Of a stretch of DNA of 64,000 bases, positions 35,848-47,505 are shown piece after piece (within the stretch, counting starts at the first letter, position 1; each line of letters begins with the position of its first letter). Origin of the DNA: Kalmusia sp. IMI 367209 (taxonomy: Eukaryota; Ascomycota; Dothideomycetes; Pleosporales; Didymosphaeriaceae); assembly GCA_027946365.1 (NCBI GenBank), contig JAPEUQ010000001.1, forward strand, positions 1,240,001 through 1,304,000, given 5' to 3'. Both the position numbers and the translations under genes were made by a program. The notes under the pieces were generated by a model. The model searched no databases. It had not been told where the DNA came from and saw only the letters and a program-made list of their open reading frames with translations.

Positions 35848-38161
35848 CTACTTGCGATAAAGTCCTTCAAAAGAATCATCCTCTCCAATGATTATCCGAG
35901 CCGCGGTTCTCGCATATCTGTTTGCCTGTTTCGACTTTTCCCAGAGTCCGAGTTCTTCAAACGTAAAACGCGCATGTGAAAACAGCTCCACGATATGATC
36001 TACCATATGACCCCACCCAACGATCTCGAAGGCCGCAGGAGTGCAGTCGGCTCCAAAGATTGTGAAGCCAAGATGATCGAAGGTTTTGCGGATAGATTCC
36101 AGTGCCCTTTTCCAGTCGCCTCGAGCAACATGAACTCGTACCAAAAACAACTGTGGATCCCAAAGCAGAAGGCGGGGAACTTCAATTGCCGAACACGTAT
36201 AGGTTTCTACGAGAGACTCGAGCAAACGTCCCATCTTTTCCGTGCAGATTTTATGTGGATCAGCCGAAGCGCATAGACGCTCTAACTTCTCCAGCAATCG
36301 CCTTCGTGTGATTGCAGAATTCGGAGTAGTAAGTAGATCTTTGCAAAGGGCACATGTGCATACAAAGTCCCAATGCCTGAGTTTTTTCTGCAAATCCGTA
36401 TTATTCCTACCAGTTGGCACTTCGTAGGGGAATGTCATCTCGTTTCCAGCCTCCATATCCTTAGACGCACGTACAATCATCATGTCCCCGATGAAAGATC
36501 GACGGACATTACCGATGCAGCTATGGTTGATGTATGAGGCCTTTATCCAGATGCCGCATGAATGGAATGGAGAATCCTTTCGATCTCGATTGGTCATAAC
36601 GTCTTCATGACTTTTCAAGCTCGAAATAGGACAGCCAAAAACATTCAGGGACATGATACGTTCGACAAGGAAGCTAAATAATTCCATAGTCAGCCTAGTG
36701 ACGTCAAACTTTCCATATATTAGACGTACGTGTCTACAACTGGTTGTTCATCAACGCACGAAGTATCCGCTGCTTTGTAAGAGCCGTGATGTAGTTCTGT
36801 GAATGCCGACGCAATGGATGGATTCTTGTACAATTTTTGCACTAACATCCGAAGAAGATCAGCTTGACCACCCATGAAACCTTTGTTCGTTTCTGGGTTC
36901 ATCAGGAAGGTAAATCTTGCGTGGCTGTCGTCGTTTTCACCGACATAAGCATGACAGAATGCTTTCTCACATAGTAGCAGATCCCCGGCCTTCACTGGCT
37001 TTGTCACAAACAACCCGCGGCCTTTGTGTTTTGTCTGTCGAATCTCCACTGGTCCAATATACGTGGCGTGATCTAGATGAGGAGGGCGATGTTTCCTTGC
37101 TTCCGCTTGGAGTAGCTTGAAGTTGTAGTTTCCGCTAGATTTTTCGGCGCATCGAAGACGAGCACGTTTAAGCACGATGGCAGCTTGTTTGTTGTCTGGA
37201 AATTCTTTGCAGAGCATTTCAGCTGTTTTGTAGCAGTCTTCATATCGAGCAAGATGGTACAGAGCCTCTGCTGCGCGAAACAATGCTTTTTCTGAGTGGG
37301 CATCGTCGAAGTTCGGGTATCCTGTATCGGAGAGTGCGGCGTCATACTGACTACTCTTGAGATATGTTAGAGATCTGTTTTGCTGAATGATTCTCTTCTC
37401 ATTGGGGTTTACCGAGAGCGCTAATGCACTTGAGTATCTGCCAAAATCAACCATCATGTTCCTTTGACCTTTGAATACAATCCTTACTCTTTGATCGCTT
37501 GCCAGTACTTTGCCTTGCCCATGAGTATGTTTCCTCTAATCTTCAGAATTTCCGCAGAATCCTCGATTTCCATGATTTTTGGACGCCATGCGTTAGGTAT
37601 TCTATCGTCTTCTTTGTCAAGGTATACAACGTCTGAGAGATGGTCGACTCGTAGACCGCAGTCGCCAGACGCCATCATTTTGAAGAAAGGCTCCTTGATC
37701 AACAGAATTGAACCACAGTCGACAATATCAGTGGCCTCTCGAATGTTTTCCTCATCCTGTTGATATAGTTGTAACATAGTTACATCCTCAAGATGGTCTT
37801 CGACTAGAACCAAGATTCCCGTCATACGATTCGGTGGCGTAATAACCCTCACGAGAAGATATGTACCGCGATGGTGTGTCTCGAGCCGAAGTTGCGCGAT
37901 TGTAATAGGGCGCAGCTTGTCAAAAGACGTCGTGCACGGTAGATAAGCGGGGGTTATGAATGAGCTATGAATCAATCTCTCTTCTGTACACTGTTTCTTG
38001 GCTGAGGTGGCTATCGAAGCCATCATGAACTCGAGCAACATCGCGTCCCTCGACTTGCGATCGCGAGGACACAGACCTTTTCTTTTTCTAGCTCCCTGTA
38101 GCACACGTTTCTGCTGTTCGATGAGCTGCACAAAATGACTGGAGTCCTTTTCCACGTCCAT
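35848..38161 (-). CDS. TPR and SET domain protein (SMYD-like)
   Basis: Putative lysine methyltransferase-like protein, 735 aa, from exons 38161-37488, 37437-36730 and 36673-35848. The N-terminal third has no known domain. TPR-like helices follow (YSSALALSVNPNEKRIIQQNRSLTYLK; SEKALFRAAEALYHLARYEDC). The SET region starts VEIRQTKHKGRGLFVTKPVKAGDLLLCEKAF. It resumes as the SET core ASYINHSCIGNVRRSFIGDMMIVRASKDMEAGNEMTFPY, with NHSC and the terminal Tyr. A post-SET-like CTCALC comes next and helices end the protein. For intron 2 the ATTTAG acceptor gives DTFLVERIMSLNVFGCP; the nearer CTAG would leave a 35-bp intron. The methylation target is unknown. Confidence 0.85.
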
Positions 38162-39453
38162 TGCTGTGACAATTGGGGTGGGTTTGATCTGAACAAGGTG
38201 ACAAAATTATCGATCCTCATGCATGAGTGTATTCTGTATCTTAACGCTGCGATTTTGGCGATCGAAAGCTTTATTTATAACTGCAGACGAGCGATTCAAA
38301 GTGTTATCAAGGTTACAAAAGTTCTTGGAGTGTTGTACAGCGCGTTGCCGAGACTGAAGGCTCATTCATTCCGATGGCTAGACTAACTCCAAGGAAAATT
38401 CTTGATTCCCTTGAATCTCGAGGATGGAATGATCTATATCAATCAAGGATGATCCAATCCTCTAAAGAATTTTTGCAAGTCCGTTTGCCCCTATAACAAG
38501 CCCAAATATCTGTCATTTTACGATCCCCGCTATTTTCTCACTCGGTCAACATTTTTGAGTTGGTCTGCAGCTTAAGACTTGTGTGTGACGAAATTCCAAC
38601 GACTCAGGCACCGCTATGCAATGTAAAATTTTTCACGTCCTTGTTATGCTGTGTGACCAAAGCGGTCAGCAACAACATACCGGTGCCTAATCTTTCAGCG
38701 GCAATTTACATGATGATACTGTTCCTTATCTTCTAGGTAAAATGGAATGCGCATACGTTACACTACTTGAATACCACAGGCAGAAGTAAACAGAAAATAG
38801 AGATACATAACCCATATGGGCACAACAAAATGCCAGTGAAGAAAGAACATCGTGTCGAGTGGTCTCCCAAAATCAATTGCAAGCAACGCAAAGAGTTTTT
38901 TGCAAGCTTCAAACAAATCAACTCTGTTGTAATACTTAAGTTTCGATAAAGGCAGCTAGATTTCATAGCTCTTAGACTAACGACTTAAGCTAATGACTGA
39001 GTATTGTAGTAGGGTTTAAAAGGTGGCGGTAGCCATATGACGTGACCTGGAATGCGGGGTCGAAGGAAACATAAATCAAATGAATTGCGTGATATCACGA
39101 GAATGCAGAATAACTTCGGTTGTGGATCACACTAGATAACAAATATATCCTCACATTTCTATACGAGATGCTGTATCAATCAGTGCCTATTTCGTTCGCT
39201 GATGCTCAGCTCGCCCGAACATGCAAATATCACATGGTGACCAGAGGACAAATTTGTGCTTCGATGACCATACTCCATGAGATCAATAAAACGTCACGCT
39301 TCACTAGCTTCAACGCTGCCCAGATCCTTGTGGATAAATTGCAAGACATAAACAACGAATTAGGCGTGCTTACGAACAAGGCTTCCTCCCTATCTACTCT
39401 GATAGGAATGACTTCGCACAATTTATAGCCCAATTAACTTGTCGTTTGCATTT
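38162..39453. other. 1.3-kb gap with an unassigned frame
   Basis: AT-rich region. A 102-codon plus-strand frame (39120-39428) ends with a helical-looking stretch (ILVDKLQDINNELGVLTNKASS) but has no recognised family and no supporting exons. It may be a remnant. No FAD or NAD domain belonging to the adjacent ferric-reductase-like gene was found here. Confidence 0.35.
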
Positions 39454-40310
39454 CTAAGAGCTAAAAATGCGAAGGACAGCATTTACAATGAGAACTGCCG
39501 CGCTCTCGAATAAATATACTCTGATATGACTGACGTGAAAGAAGAGCAGCGGTAGCACAAGAGCTGATCCAATAGTATGTACCTTGTAAAACCACCAGTA
39601 ATATCTGCGACGGAAATATCGAGTGGCAGTCAGTCCAATTAAACACAGAATAGCAGCGCTGATTATAGCGACTACAATGTTAGCATTCTGAATGCTTTTC
39701 CAAAATATGCCCATCTTCACAAAGCAGATGCTGTAGAGTGCTATGTGGGTGGCGAAGAACGGAATTATTATTTTCCCAGAAATTTGATGCAATGCCATAT
39801 TGAGTCTGTAGGAGCTCTTAGCCAGGCGCTGAAGGGGTGAATACTGATGTGTCGCCGCGAGGAGGTAGTGGATCGGCAGCTGCGAGGCTGCAATGAGACC
39901 GAATCGCTTGGTAAGGTGCAAATAATCTGTGCTTCTTAGTATTCGCTTGCTATCCTAGGACGGAAGATGTCATTACCGGGAGCAGTCTCGGCGATACACA
40001 AAAAGCCCAGCCATGCGGCCCAAGCTATCCCAAATGCCCATTCTCCATATGTGCCATAACCTTTGGCCACTTCTGTGCCAAATGTGAATCTCAGGCTTCT
40101 TGCAGTATGGACTAGCACGGGTTCGCCGCCTTTTTGCCGAAATTTTTTTGCGGATCTTCTGACCTGGCTCGAAGCGGCCAATTCGCAGACCAGGATGATT
40201 AGGTGAACTGTAAGTTGCGAGGTCTGCGCTAGATTCGCATACCAATCTAATGCAACGCGCCGATGCAAGACAAGCTCGGGTGTTTTTTTAAGGAACTTGT
40301 ACTCATTCAT
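39454..40310 (-). CDS. ferric-reductase-like transmembrane protein, truncated
   Basis: Haem-binding membrane domain of the ferric reductase/NOX superfamily, 268 aa, exons 40310-39977 and 39926-39454. About six hydrophobic helices are present. Two bis-histidine pairs with the family 13-residue spacing are visible: HQISGKIIIPFFATH and HTIGSALVLPLLFFH. The protein stops right after the last helix (AVLRIFSS), so the FAD- and NAD-binding half normally needed for electron transfer is missing, and no such domain is seen in the next kilobase. It may be a truncated relic or a stand-alone membrane-domain protein. Start MNEYKFLKK at 40310 is preferred over the upstream in-frame Met at 40433. Confidence 0.7.
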
Positions 40311-41875
40311 GGTGATGGATGTTGCTGGTTTTTCTGTGGACTGGTAGGAGTTTTGAGAGGAAAAAAGAGGCGAGAGAGTAATATAGAACGTAAGAAGTCT
40401 GCCGCCTATACGAAAACCAAGCTTAGTGTACACTCATGAATGATAGTTGGTGATGTTTGGTCCAAACTAGCCCAACTTTTTCAAGTATGTGTAATCACGC
40501 GTTTTGCTATGCCCCCTTCGTGTTGCGATAGTGTGGAGCTCGAGAGAAATAATGGCTTGTATCAGGTTGAACAAGTCCTTGTGCTCCACAAGCCGCGCGG
40601 GACAGATCGCCAAGCCGTGGAGATGCTTTGGAACACGCTGCCTATTCGGGCTAATCTCGGCTTTTTCTACCAGGGTGGTTACACAAGAACTAGTGTGCGG
40701 ACATGCAGGCCCCACAAGCCGCGCGCGTCTCGGCAGCCTTCGGTGGCATGGTCCGAACGACAATACACCGAAACACAACCCACCGAAAGACACAAGGGCC
40801 TGACTTAGGCGAACTCCCCCAGGGGCTCGGACTCTCGGCTTTCAGTGATTAAAAATCACAAGCCTCCCTCTTCTTGTGTGATACATGACGCAGCAAGGCG
40901 TGCGCCCGTTGTTCAAAATGGGTCTAGCAGTTGCCTTCTTCTCGCGCGAGCGCCACTTCATTCTATTCACGCTGGGAACCGAGTTTCCGGTGGTAAGCAA
41001 GCTGATCTTCTTTGATTTATCCTCTGCCTCATTATAGTCTTCTTAATTTACTGTGTTGAGAGTATGCCTCTTTGACGTTTTGATTATAAATAGAAACTGT
41101 TAATAGTCCACCACGGCCACCACAGAATAAGCATGTAGGATGACGAGCATCCTTGCAGCAAGCTATCTCGAAACTGCCACCATTGACGAGAACCTCCCAG
41201 ATCCACAAGCTGTCTAAGGCTGATTTTGAAAGAACCAATATTGAGAATGAAGATGTGCCAACGATATGTTTAGAAGGATAAAAACATCACAAACTTTAGT
41301 AGCTGAATCGTGGCCTGAACGGTATGAAAGACCCCAAGAACCTTGAAAAGTAGTCTTTACAACGTGCGTCATATTGCTGCTCTAAAATCCCTTATCGCAT
41401 TCAAGATGGACATCTTGTCTGCTATCATCGCGCTCGCTAGTTATATAATCTGGTTTCTCAGTAATCAGGACGTTTGTGCTCCATGCACAATTGGTGAAAA
41501 TGCCTTCTCTGATCTTTGACGCCTAGAGAACATTGATCTGGGCACCAGACTCTTTGAATTATTACCTTTACTTTCTCCTGCGTTCAGACCCTTGGAGCTT
41601 GGAGTGTCGAGAAATACGACTCATTGCATGCAGCCCTGTAGCACCAACAATTTGAATCGACTCTGAAAATCCACTGAAATATACTCGTTGATTATGTAAC
41701 AGAATATTTGAGGATACTTTTGACTCATCACGTGAAACACCATAGAATTCATGGGAGTACTACCAGAGTCTCTCTTGTTGAATTCCCGAACTACAAAGAA
41801 GGCATCAATAAATTAATTACCTTAGTTCTACTTCAACGTAATTTCGATGATCGAGTCGGTACTACCACGAGGCGT
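40311..41875. other. 1.6-kb boundary region of the polyketide cluster
   Basis: No gene recognised. Frames at 40440-40808 and 40467-40793 overlap each other on opposite strands and lack motifs. A 68-codon minus-strand frame (41032-41238) is rich in Cys and Trp but unrecognised. The stretch separates the ferric-reductase-like gene from the first cluster gene. Confidence 0.4.
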
Positions 41876-43334
41876 CTATGCAACCACAAAGTTAGCATTA
41901 GCTGCCAAGGATGTATCTGGAGTTGAACCATGAACGGAGACATCGAAGTTGCTTACGAGAATACGGGTCAGCTCCAGACGGGGATCTGCCTCGCTGATGA
42001 TTTCCTCCCACTCAGAGTCACTTCGCTCCTGTGCATTTAGCAATTGAAGCATATTAAGATCTCTTATTCTGGTGAAGCGTTAACCAAAGGCAGGTGACAT
42101 CAAAGCGAAAGACTTACCGTAGGTATCGCGCTGCGATACTCGACATCTCCCTAGTTGATAGCGAAACAACAATTTCGACTAGCAGGATCTTGCTCCCTGG
42201 CTTCATGGCCGGTACAAGCTGGCGAATTATCTTGACGCTGTTTTCGGCCGACCAGTCGTGGCAGATGTGACGCAAAATGTAGACTTCTGCACCTGTCACC
42301 GGTTGGCGATGAAAGAAGTCATGCGGCACAAACTTCACACGATTGCTTAATTCTGGTGGAAGCTGCGCAGCTCCTTGCTCCATGTTCTTCTTGTAATCCT
42401 CTACTACCAATGTTAGGTTCGGGTATGTTTTCGCGAGCTTTACACTCATGAAGCCGGATGAACCGCCGACCTATACAAACGTACGTTAGCTTTTCGAATC
42501 GACAGTGAGAGAAGTGAATCAAACTTGCGTCGACGACAGTAGCCTGTCCGAGTTCTGCCCACGGATATCCCGTTATGACGTGATTCAGGCTTTGGCTAGG
42601 ATCCCTATTCACACCCTCCATTGCACCAACGAACCGAGCTTGTAGCTCTGGGCGTTTCTCGATGAACTGAAACAATGTCTCTTTTGTGTTGAAGGCAAGA
42701 CCGAAGGCGGTGTCCCCTGCAGCTGTGCTCTCTTGGAATTTCTCTAGGGCCTCGGCGAGTTTTGCGCTGGTAGGGAACATTTGCTCAACAAAGAACCCGT
42801 AGTAATCCATCATGTTACGATCTCGTAGAAGCAGGGCTGAACCAGCTGTGTGAACAACATGGTCAGGGACGTCCTCTCGCAGCATACGGTTAATCGTTGC
42901 TTTACGCACAATGGTTTTGACTTTCCTCTCGGATAAACCGACCTTTGCGGAGATCTCTGCGTATGTGGCACCTCCCTCCAGGGGAATTGCTGGAAGAATG
43001 TTGAAGTGATAAATGCATTGTTGGGCGGCATTATCGAGGGACTAGGGATGTTTGTTAGTCATGGCTGCTAGATTAAGTTCCCAAGTTTACTCACACCACC
43101 CCAGACTCGAGCCAGGACCTCTCGTGGGCCAAGCAGCATGTCGTGAAGTGCGCTCGTGTCGTCTATAACCGCCATCCGAGCCGCCTCGATCTCGGGCTCA
43201 CCGGCCGTGTCAGGAAATTCGCCATCCGCATCCTGATCGAAGGACGGCATTCTGGCATTCTTGCTGGCAAGCCATTTCTCGACTATAGTCGAGTTGCTCG
43301 CAATTCTTTCACTGAGTTCTTTAATGGAAGTCAT
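41876..43334 (-). CDS. SAM-dependent O-methyltransferase 1 (plant/fungal family 2 type)
   Basis: Small-molecule O-methyltransferase of the sterigmatocystin-OMT style, 432 aa. Exons are 43334-43095, 43041-42529, 42470-42118 and 42068-41876. It has an N-terminal winged-helix dimerisation domain (GGATYAEISAKVGLSERKVK) and SAM motif I VVDVGGSSGFM. The catalytic region is ILRHICHDWSAENSVKIIRQL, where the His of HDWS is the base, and the end is LNAQERSDSEWEEII. The second intron (42471-42528) is GC-AG: only a GCAAGT donor gives VDVGGSSG. It likely methylates a polyketide phenol made by the cluster PKS. A TCG-N5-CGG motif lies about 120 bp upstream of the start. Confidence 0.88.
42471..42528 (-). 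other. GC-AG intron of O-methyltransferase 1
   Basis: A 58-bp intron with donor GCAAGT and acceptor TATAG. Any GT donor nearby breaks the reading frame through the SAM-binding glycine motif. Confidence 0.7.
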
Positions 43335-44062
43335 GTTGCGTATTCACACAGGACTTCTTGTGGAAATGTTTGTTGGAGAGCAAGAGCTCTCCACTAGATT
43401 AAATGCATATCTCAGTACAGTAGACACTGTACTATATCCTTGCATTATGGTTTGAATCGGGGCTCGGCCGTCTTTATTTCCGCCGACGCTCCGCTTCGGC
43501 CGGCCGGGCTGCGCAGCTACGTTCAAAACAGTTATTTTTGGACCTTTTCGAGGTTCTATGCTTGATTTTCAGATTCCACGGATCCCGAATCTAAGTAGAA
43601 TGTAACAGTTACTACACAGGGTACTCATATTCCGAGTTCCGAGCTAGTCATGCCTGGCACTGGTTTTGGAGCCTATATATCTCGAGTTCGTCTCAAGGGA
43701 AAAACTAGTACGCAGTTGATTTTGGATTCAAGTCTGAACGGCTCCTCCGCTAGTGCCATGACTATCCGCTAATCTCGCACTGGAGGATTCTTTGACAAAA
43801 GCTCGTTCTTGCTTTTTGAAGCACTCGGACCTATGGGAGACTACATGTGCTGATGCTCTAAAATTGCTCAGAAGACGCTTGAAAGGCACTAGTTCATCTA
43901 CAAGAGAGCCGGTATACGTTGCTAGAAGTTTCCAGAGTTCTTGCTGTAGGGTCTTATTGACTAGAAATTAGGCAGATGTGCCATTGATAATCCTATCTTG
44001 TAACAATATTTTGACAGCCGAGGCTTTACAGTCTTTCTTGATAGTATCACATTCGAAATTAT
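43335..44062. other. promoter of O-methyltransferase 1, GC-rich patch
   Basis: Contains a TCG-N5-CGG site at 43457-43467, a near match at 43578-43588, and a GC-rich patch at about 43480-43515 with palindromic CGGCCGGCCG. No coding sequence was seen. Confidence 0.5.
43457..43467 (+). promoter_or_regulatory. TCG-N5-CGG motif (TCGGGGCTCGG)
   Basis: Lies upstream of O-methyltransferase 1 on the plus strand. It is the same core, TCGGG-nn-TCGG, as the two copies in the PKS promoter. The form matches the TCGN5CGR pattern bound by AflR-like Zn2Cys6 regulators. Function is inferred. Confidence 0.45.
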
Positions 44063-46597
44063 TCAGATTGTACTGTTGACTAATGGCATAGCACTTCTGA
44101 CATCAGTTGAAAGAAACTTCCTGGCTTGAGGACTGAAACTCATATAACTTGCCCCATCCTTCTCAGTTGGCACATCTGGCTCTTCATGAGTCCGCAACCG
44201 CTTCCTGGTGGAAGAAGGCTCAGGAGCGAGTTCAGGCCAAGACGCAGACCGCCCGGGGTTGTTAATTCCGCCTTGTCCGAGTTGATCGAGCATATCCGAT
44301 ATACCAGTCTCTGAAACCTCCACAGAATTCGCTGAATCAAATGGTGTATAGAGTCCTAATGACGATGGAATTGATGACACGATGTCCGTAGAAAAAGGCG
44401 TGCTCGTTGTCGGTTGCGGTGAGAAAGAGAAATTTGTTCCATCACCTATTACGCGTGACGGAGAGATGTCAAAGTAGTCGTCTGTCTGGGTATTGAGAGA
44501 CAGTATCATCTGCGACATGGATGTTGTTGGAGCTACGGATTGTGGCTGATGCTGTTCGGGATTCTGGATCAGATCATTTATTGTAAGCAGCTGTTCCAAC
44601 GTGCAGGCAACCTTGCGATGGTAGCTGTTAGGTTGCATCCGCTCTGTGCTATGAGTGTAGCAAGTAGACACTTTCCGCAATAATTCAAGATCGGAATTGG
44701 ACCCGCCGACATTTTCTGAGGACTGGAGAAGGGTTTTGAGTAGTATAAAGAATGATTTCAATGAGAAAGCGTCGAGTACACTGGCGAAAGAGACTATGCT
44801 TGCTTCGGCGGTAATTACATTCTCGTCTGGGTCAGAATTGGAATTCGGCTGACAAGTCAGAGTGTTGAAAGTGTCGATGATTTGGCGGTCTTGAACCCCG
44901 TGTGCTATCAGCAGTAAGAGGCAACTGGCCCTTGCATCGGAATGCACTTGCTTAACATGCCTTTGCTCGGATCCGTGCTGTAGCGCAAGAATACGAGTGT
45001 TTAGGAACTCCAATGTCAACATAGCGCGACGAGAATTGTGAGACGAAGCCTGAAAGTTGAAAATACCGAAATTTCGTGCATACTGGTCCAGTTGATGCTC
45101 GATAGATCGCAACACCTTGGCAGTTTGTGACTTACTAGATCTACCTGTTCGAGATGAGGCGGTATGGGTGAAACGATAAATATCATCCTGAATCATTGCA
45201 AGTTGCAATTTGTCAGAATACGGCACCTGGCACTCTATGGCGGCGTTTAGTTGAGGAGCAATGTTGCAGTCGTGGGTCGGCAGCCAGGACACTGAGCCCC
45301 GAGTAGTACACAAGCTTTTGTCCCTGGTGTAGAGTGACTGAATGACTTTTGCCCGCTCTAGTACTTCATATGGGCTGTTTTCGTGGGGAAAGAGTTCTGT
45401 TTGGTGAAGTCCCATGGTTCTTGCAAGCCCACAAGCGTTGGTGAAGATAAGCTCGGCCCATCCAGGAGGGTCAAATTGTTGTGCTGCGACGCTCTAGGCA
45501 AATGGTTAGCTGAATGGTCTGATGAGTAAAGATATCGAACGAGGTCGTACGTACCAGAAGTATCAAAGTTTGAACGTTGATGAGTCTGGGCGTAGTGAGT
45601 AAACGGGAGTTTACCAATGCAGCCCGACTCGGAAGGAACGAATGTGCAAAGTCTCCAAATAGACCGTTCCCTGCTTGGGCAGAGATTTCCCTACCCCAGA
45701 CAAGCACAGTAATGGCTCGAAAACAGATGGCCCAGACTTCGTCCCCAGGCTCTGTCGATTGCGCGTATATACGTTCGACATGGGCAAGGAGATTATCCTT
45801 TACGAAAACATCGGTTGCACAGTCAACATGCTGGAAGAAATGGCCAATAATGGTGATTACCTGTTGCTTGGGTAGGAGGTCGATGACAGCCTGGCCACCA
45901 AAGGGTGGAAAAGGTTCAAGCACACCAGCCCTCTCACACAGATTCTGCAACATATTTTCTAGAGGAGCACCACCATCAGCATTGATTACGGAAAGGGCAC
46001 AAGATTGAAATTGCTTGCAGAGCACGAACAGCGACAATGGTCCGTGATAATGGTCGACCATATCCACCTGGTTTCGGAAGACGTGCAGGTCGCTACAGTC
46101 ATCGCTGTAGTGCGAAAGACTCGCTGGATGATCTTCGTCGTCCTCTTCGTCGGAAATCTCGCCCACAGAGGCTTGTCGGGTCGATGAGGTAGAGCAAGAA
46201 GTGTCCTGATCCATGTTGTGTGCGATACTAACAGATAGACGCCCGAGATGCGATTCTATATTTATTAGGCGCTCCTTGAGCCCATTGACGCTGTCAAATC
46301 TAGGCGCTTATTAAACATGTTCTCATCATATCGAGGACAATACTAGAACTCACAGCGACTTGAGATGGTTTACTCTCTTGGTGGGATTTTGGTAAACGCA
46401 AACCAGGCTATCGTCCCGCTCGCAGTTATTGCATTGAGGGAGCTCACGGCCACATCGGACCTTGCGCTCACGGCAGCGAGTGCATGCTTGATCTGAAAGG
46501 GAGTCCTCGGAGTGGTTCTGGTTCTATCTTCCCAATTAGCTGCAGCGTAGTTTAACGAAGAAAGATGTATGCATACTTTTTTCGCATGGCCTGTCAT
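44063..46597 (-). CDS. Zn2Cys6 transcription factor 1 of the polyketide cluster
   Basis: Binuclear-cluster regulator, 779 aa. Exons are 46597-46577 (only 7 codons), 46505-46354, 46290-45555 and 45493-44063. The DNA-binding domain is split from the start by the first intron: CTRCRERKVRCGRELPQCNNC with a last Cys in SLVCVY. A short coiled linker follows (VNGLKERLINIESHLGRLSV). The fungal-specific regulatory region includes GWAELIFTNACGLARTMGLHQTE and SVSWLPTHDCN. The tail is Ser/Thr-rich. The first-exon assignment is the weakest part: the frame is kept only with the CTCCGAG acceptor, and the true start may differ. Position between the OMT and the second regulator suggests it controls this cluster. 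Confidence 0.82.
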
Positions 46598-47505
46598 CTT
46601 AAAATATATTGGGAGTCTATCTCGATTCGATGTGTCTGTTCTCAATAAGGATTTTTCAAGTAGGTACATATACTTCCTACTTATTTGAGGCGAATGGGAA
46701 GCACACGTAAGCACTATATAGAACAGCTGCAAGGCGCTGACGGAAGTCCTAAACTTTGATCCACGGAAACAGCTTATCAGCTCACTTATCCCAGGAATCT
46801 TTCGTTCCAAGAAACGTATATGTCGTTTTGGATATAACGTGAGCGAGTCAGCATACGGAGTGTCCAAGTGGCGAAGCTTGGTGTAGATTAACACCTAAAG
46901 AGGCAGGTGCTACATACTCAGATTACTATGACCTCTCCAGTATGCTACTTGAAAGAAAGCACCGAATTATAATTGCCTTATAAATTCTCATGGACGCCGA
47001 GTTAGGCATCTAATCTATGCTGGAACTCCTCTAAGCAACCAAATTCGAAGCGAAGTAAGGCGAGCAAGCAGAGGAAGAGGGGAGAACAGGAGCAGCACCA
47101 AAAAGCAGACGTACGGAGAAGAGAACTAGCCGGACCAAACACCACCGTTTTCCATTTGGGTTGAGACCGGGACATAATACTCAACGTCACTTAGTATAGA
47201 CCTACGATAACGCCGACATGTAATCCAGGCTACCACTTCAGACCAGCGGTGTACAGTTTTAGCATTTCTGCATAGCCTTGAATATATACAGCATGTGAAG
47301 AAGAACAAGAACAACAACGATAATAACAATAATCATAATAATCAGGTCGGCTCCCTGATTGGGGAGAAATGTCGAATCCCCCCACGATTAGTCATTCTCA
47401 AAGTGGGTTGGCGCCGTTTCGAGTCTAGCGTCCACGGAGGATCCGGCCATCGCGCTGACATTCAGGTATCATCACAGCCGCACTGCGAGCCACTCCACCG
47501 TTTCA
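46598..47505. other. divergent promoter between two Zn2Cys6 regulators
   Basis: A 908-bp spacer between divergent regulator genes. Its right part (47295-47345) is a simple AAC/AAT-rich repeat. No TCG-N5-CGG site was seen here. Open frames within it have no motif. Confidence 0.5.
47293..47345. repeat. AAC/AAT-rich low-complexity tract
   Basis: Imperfect trinucleotide tract of AAC, AAT and GAA units (roughly 50 bp) upstream of the second regulator. Confidence 0.6.

Noticed and set aside
38161..38390. Short plus-strand frame as a new gene upstream of the SET gene
   Set aside because: It has no recognisable sequence and overlaps the SET gene promoter and start.
40440..40808. 122-codon frame at the cluster border
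   Set aside because: Opposed by an equally long frame on the other strand, with no motif on either.
47293..47345. AAC/AAT tract as a CRISPR or satellite array
   Set aside because: It is a short imperfect simple repeat without spacers or conserved units.
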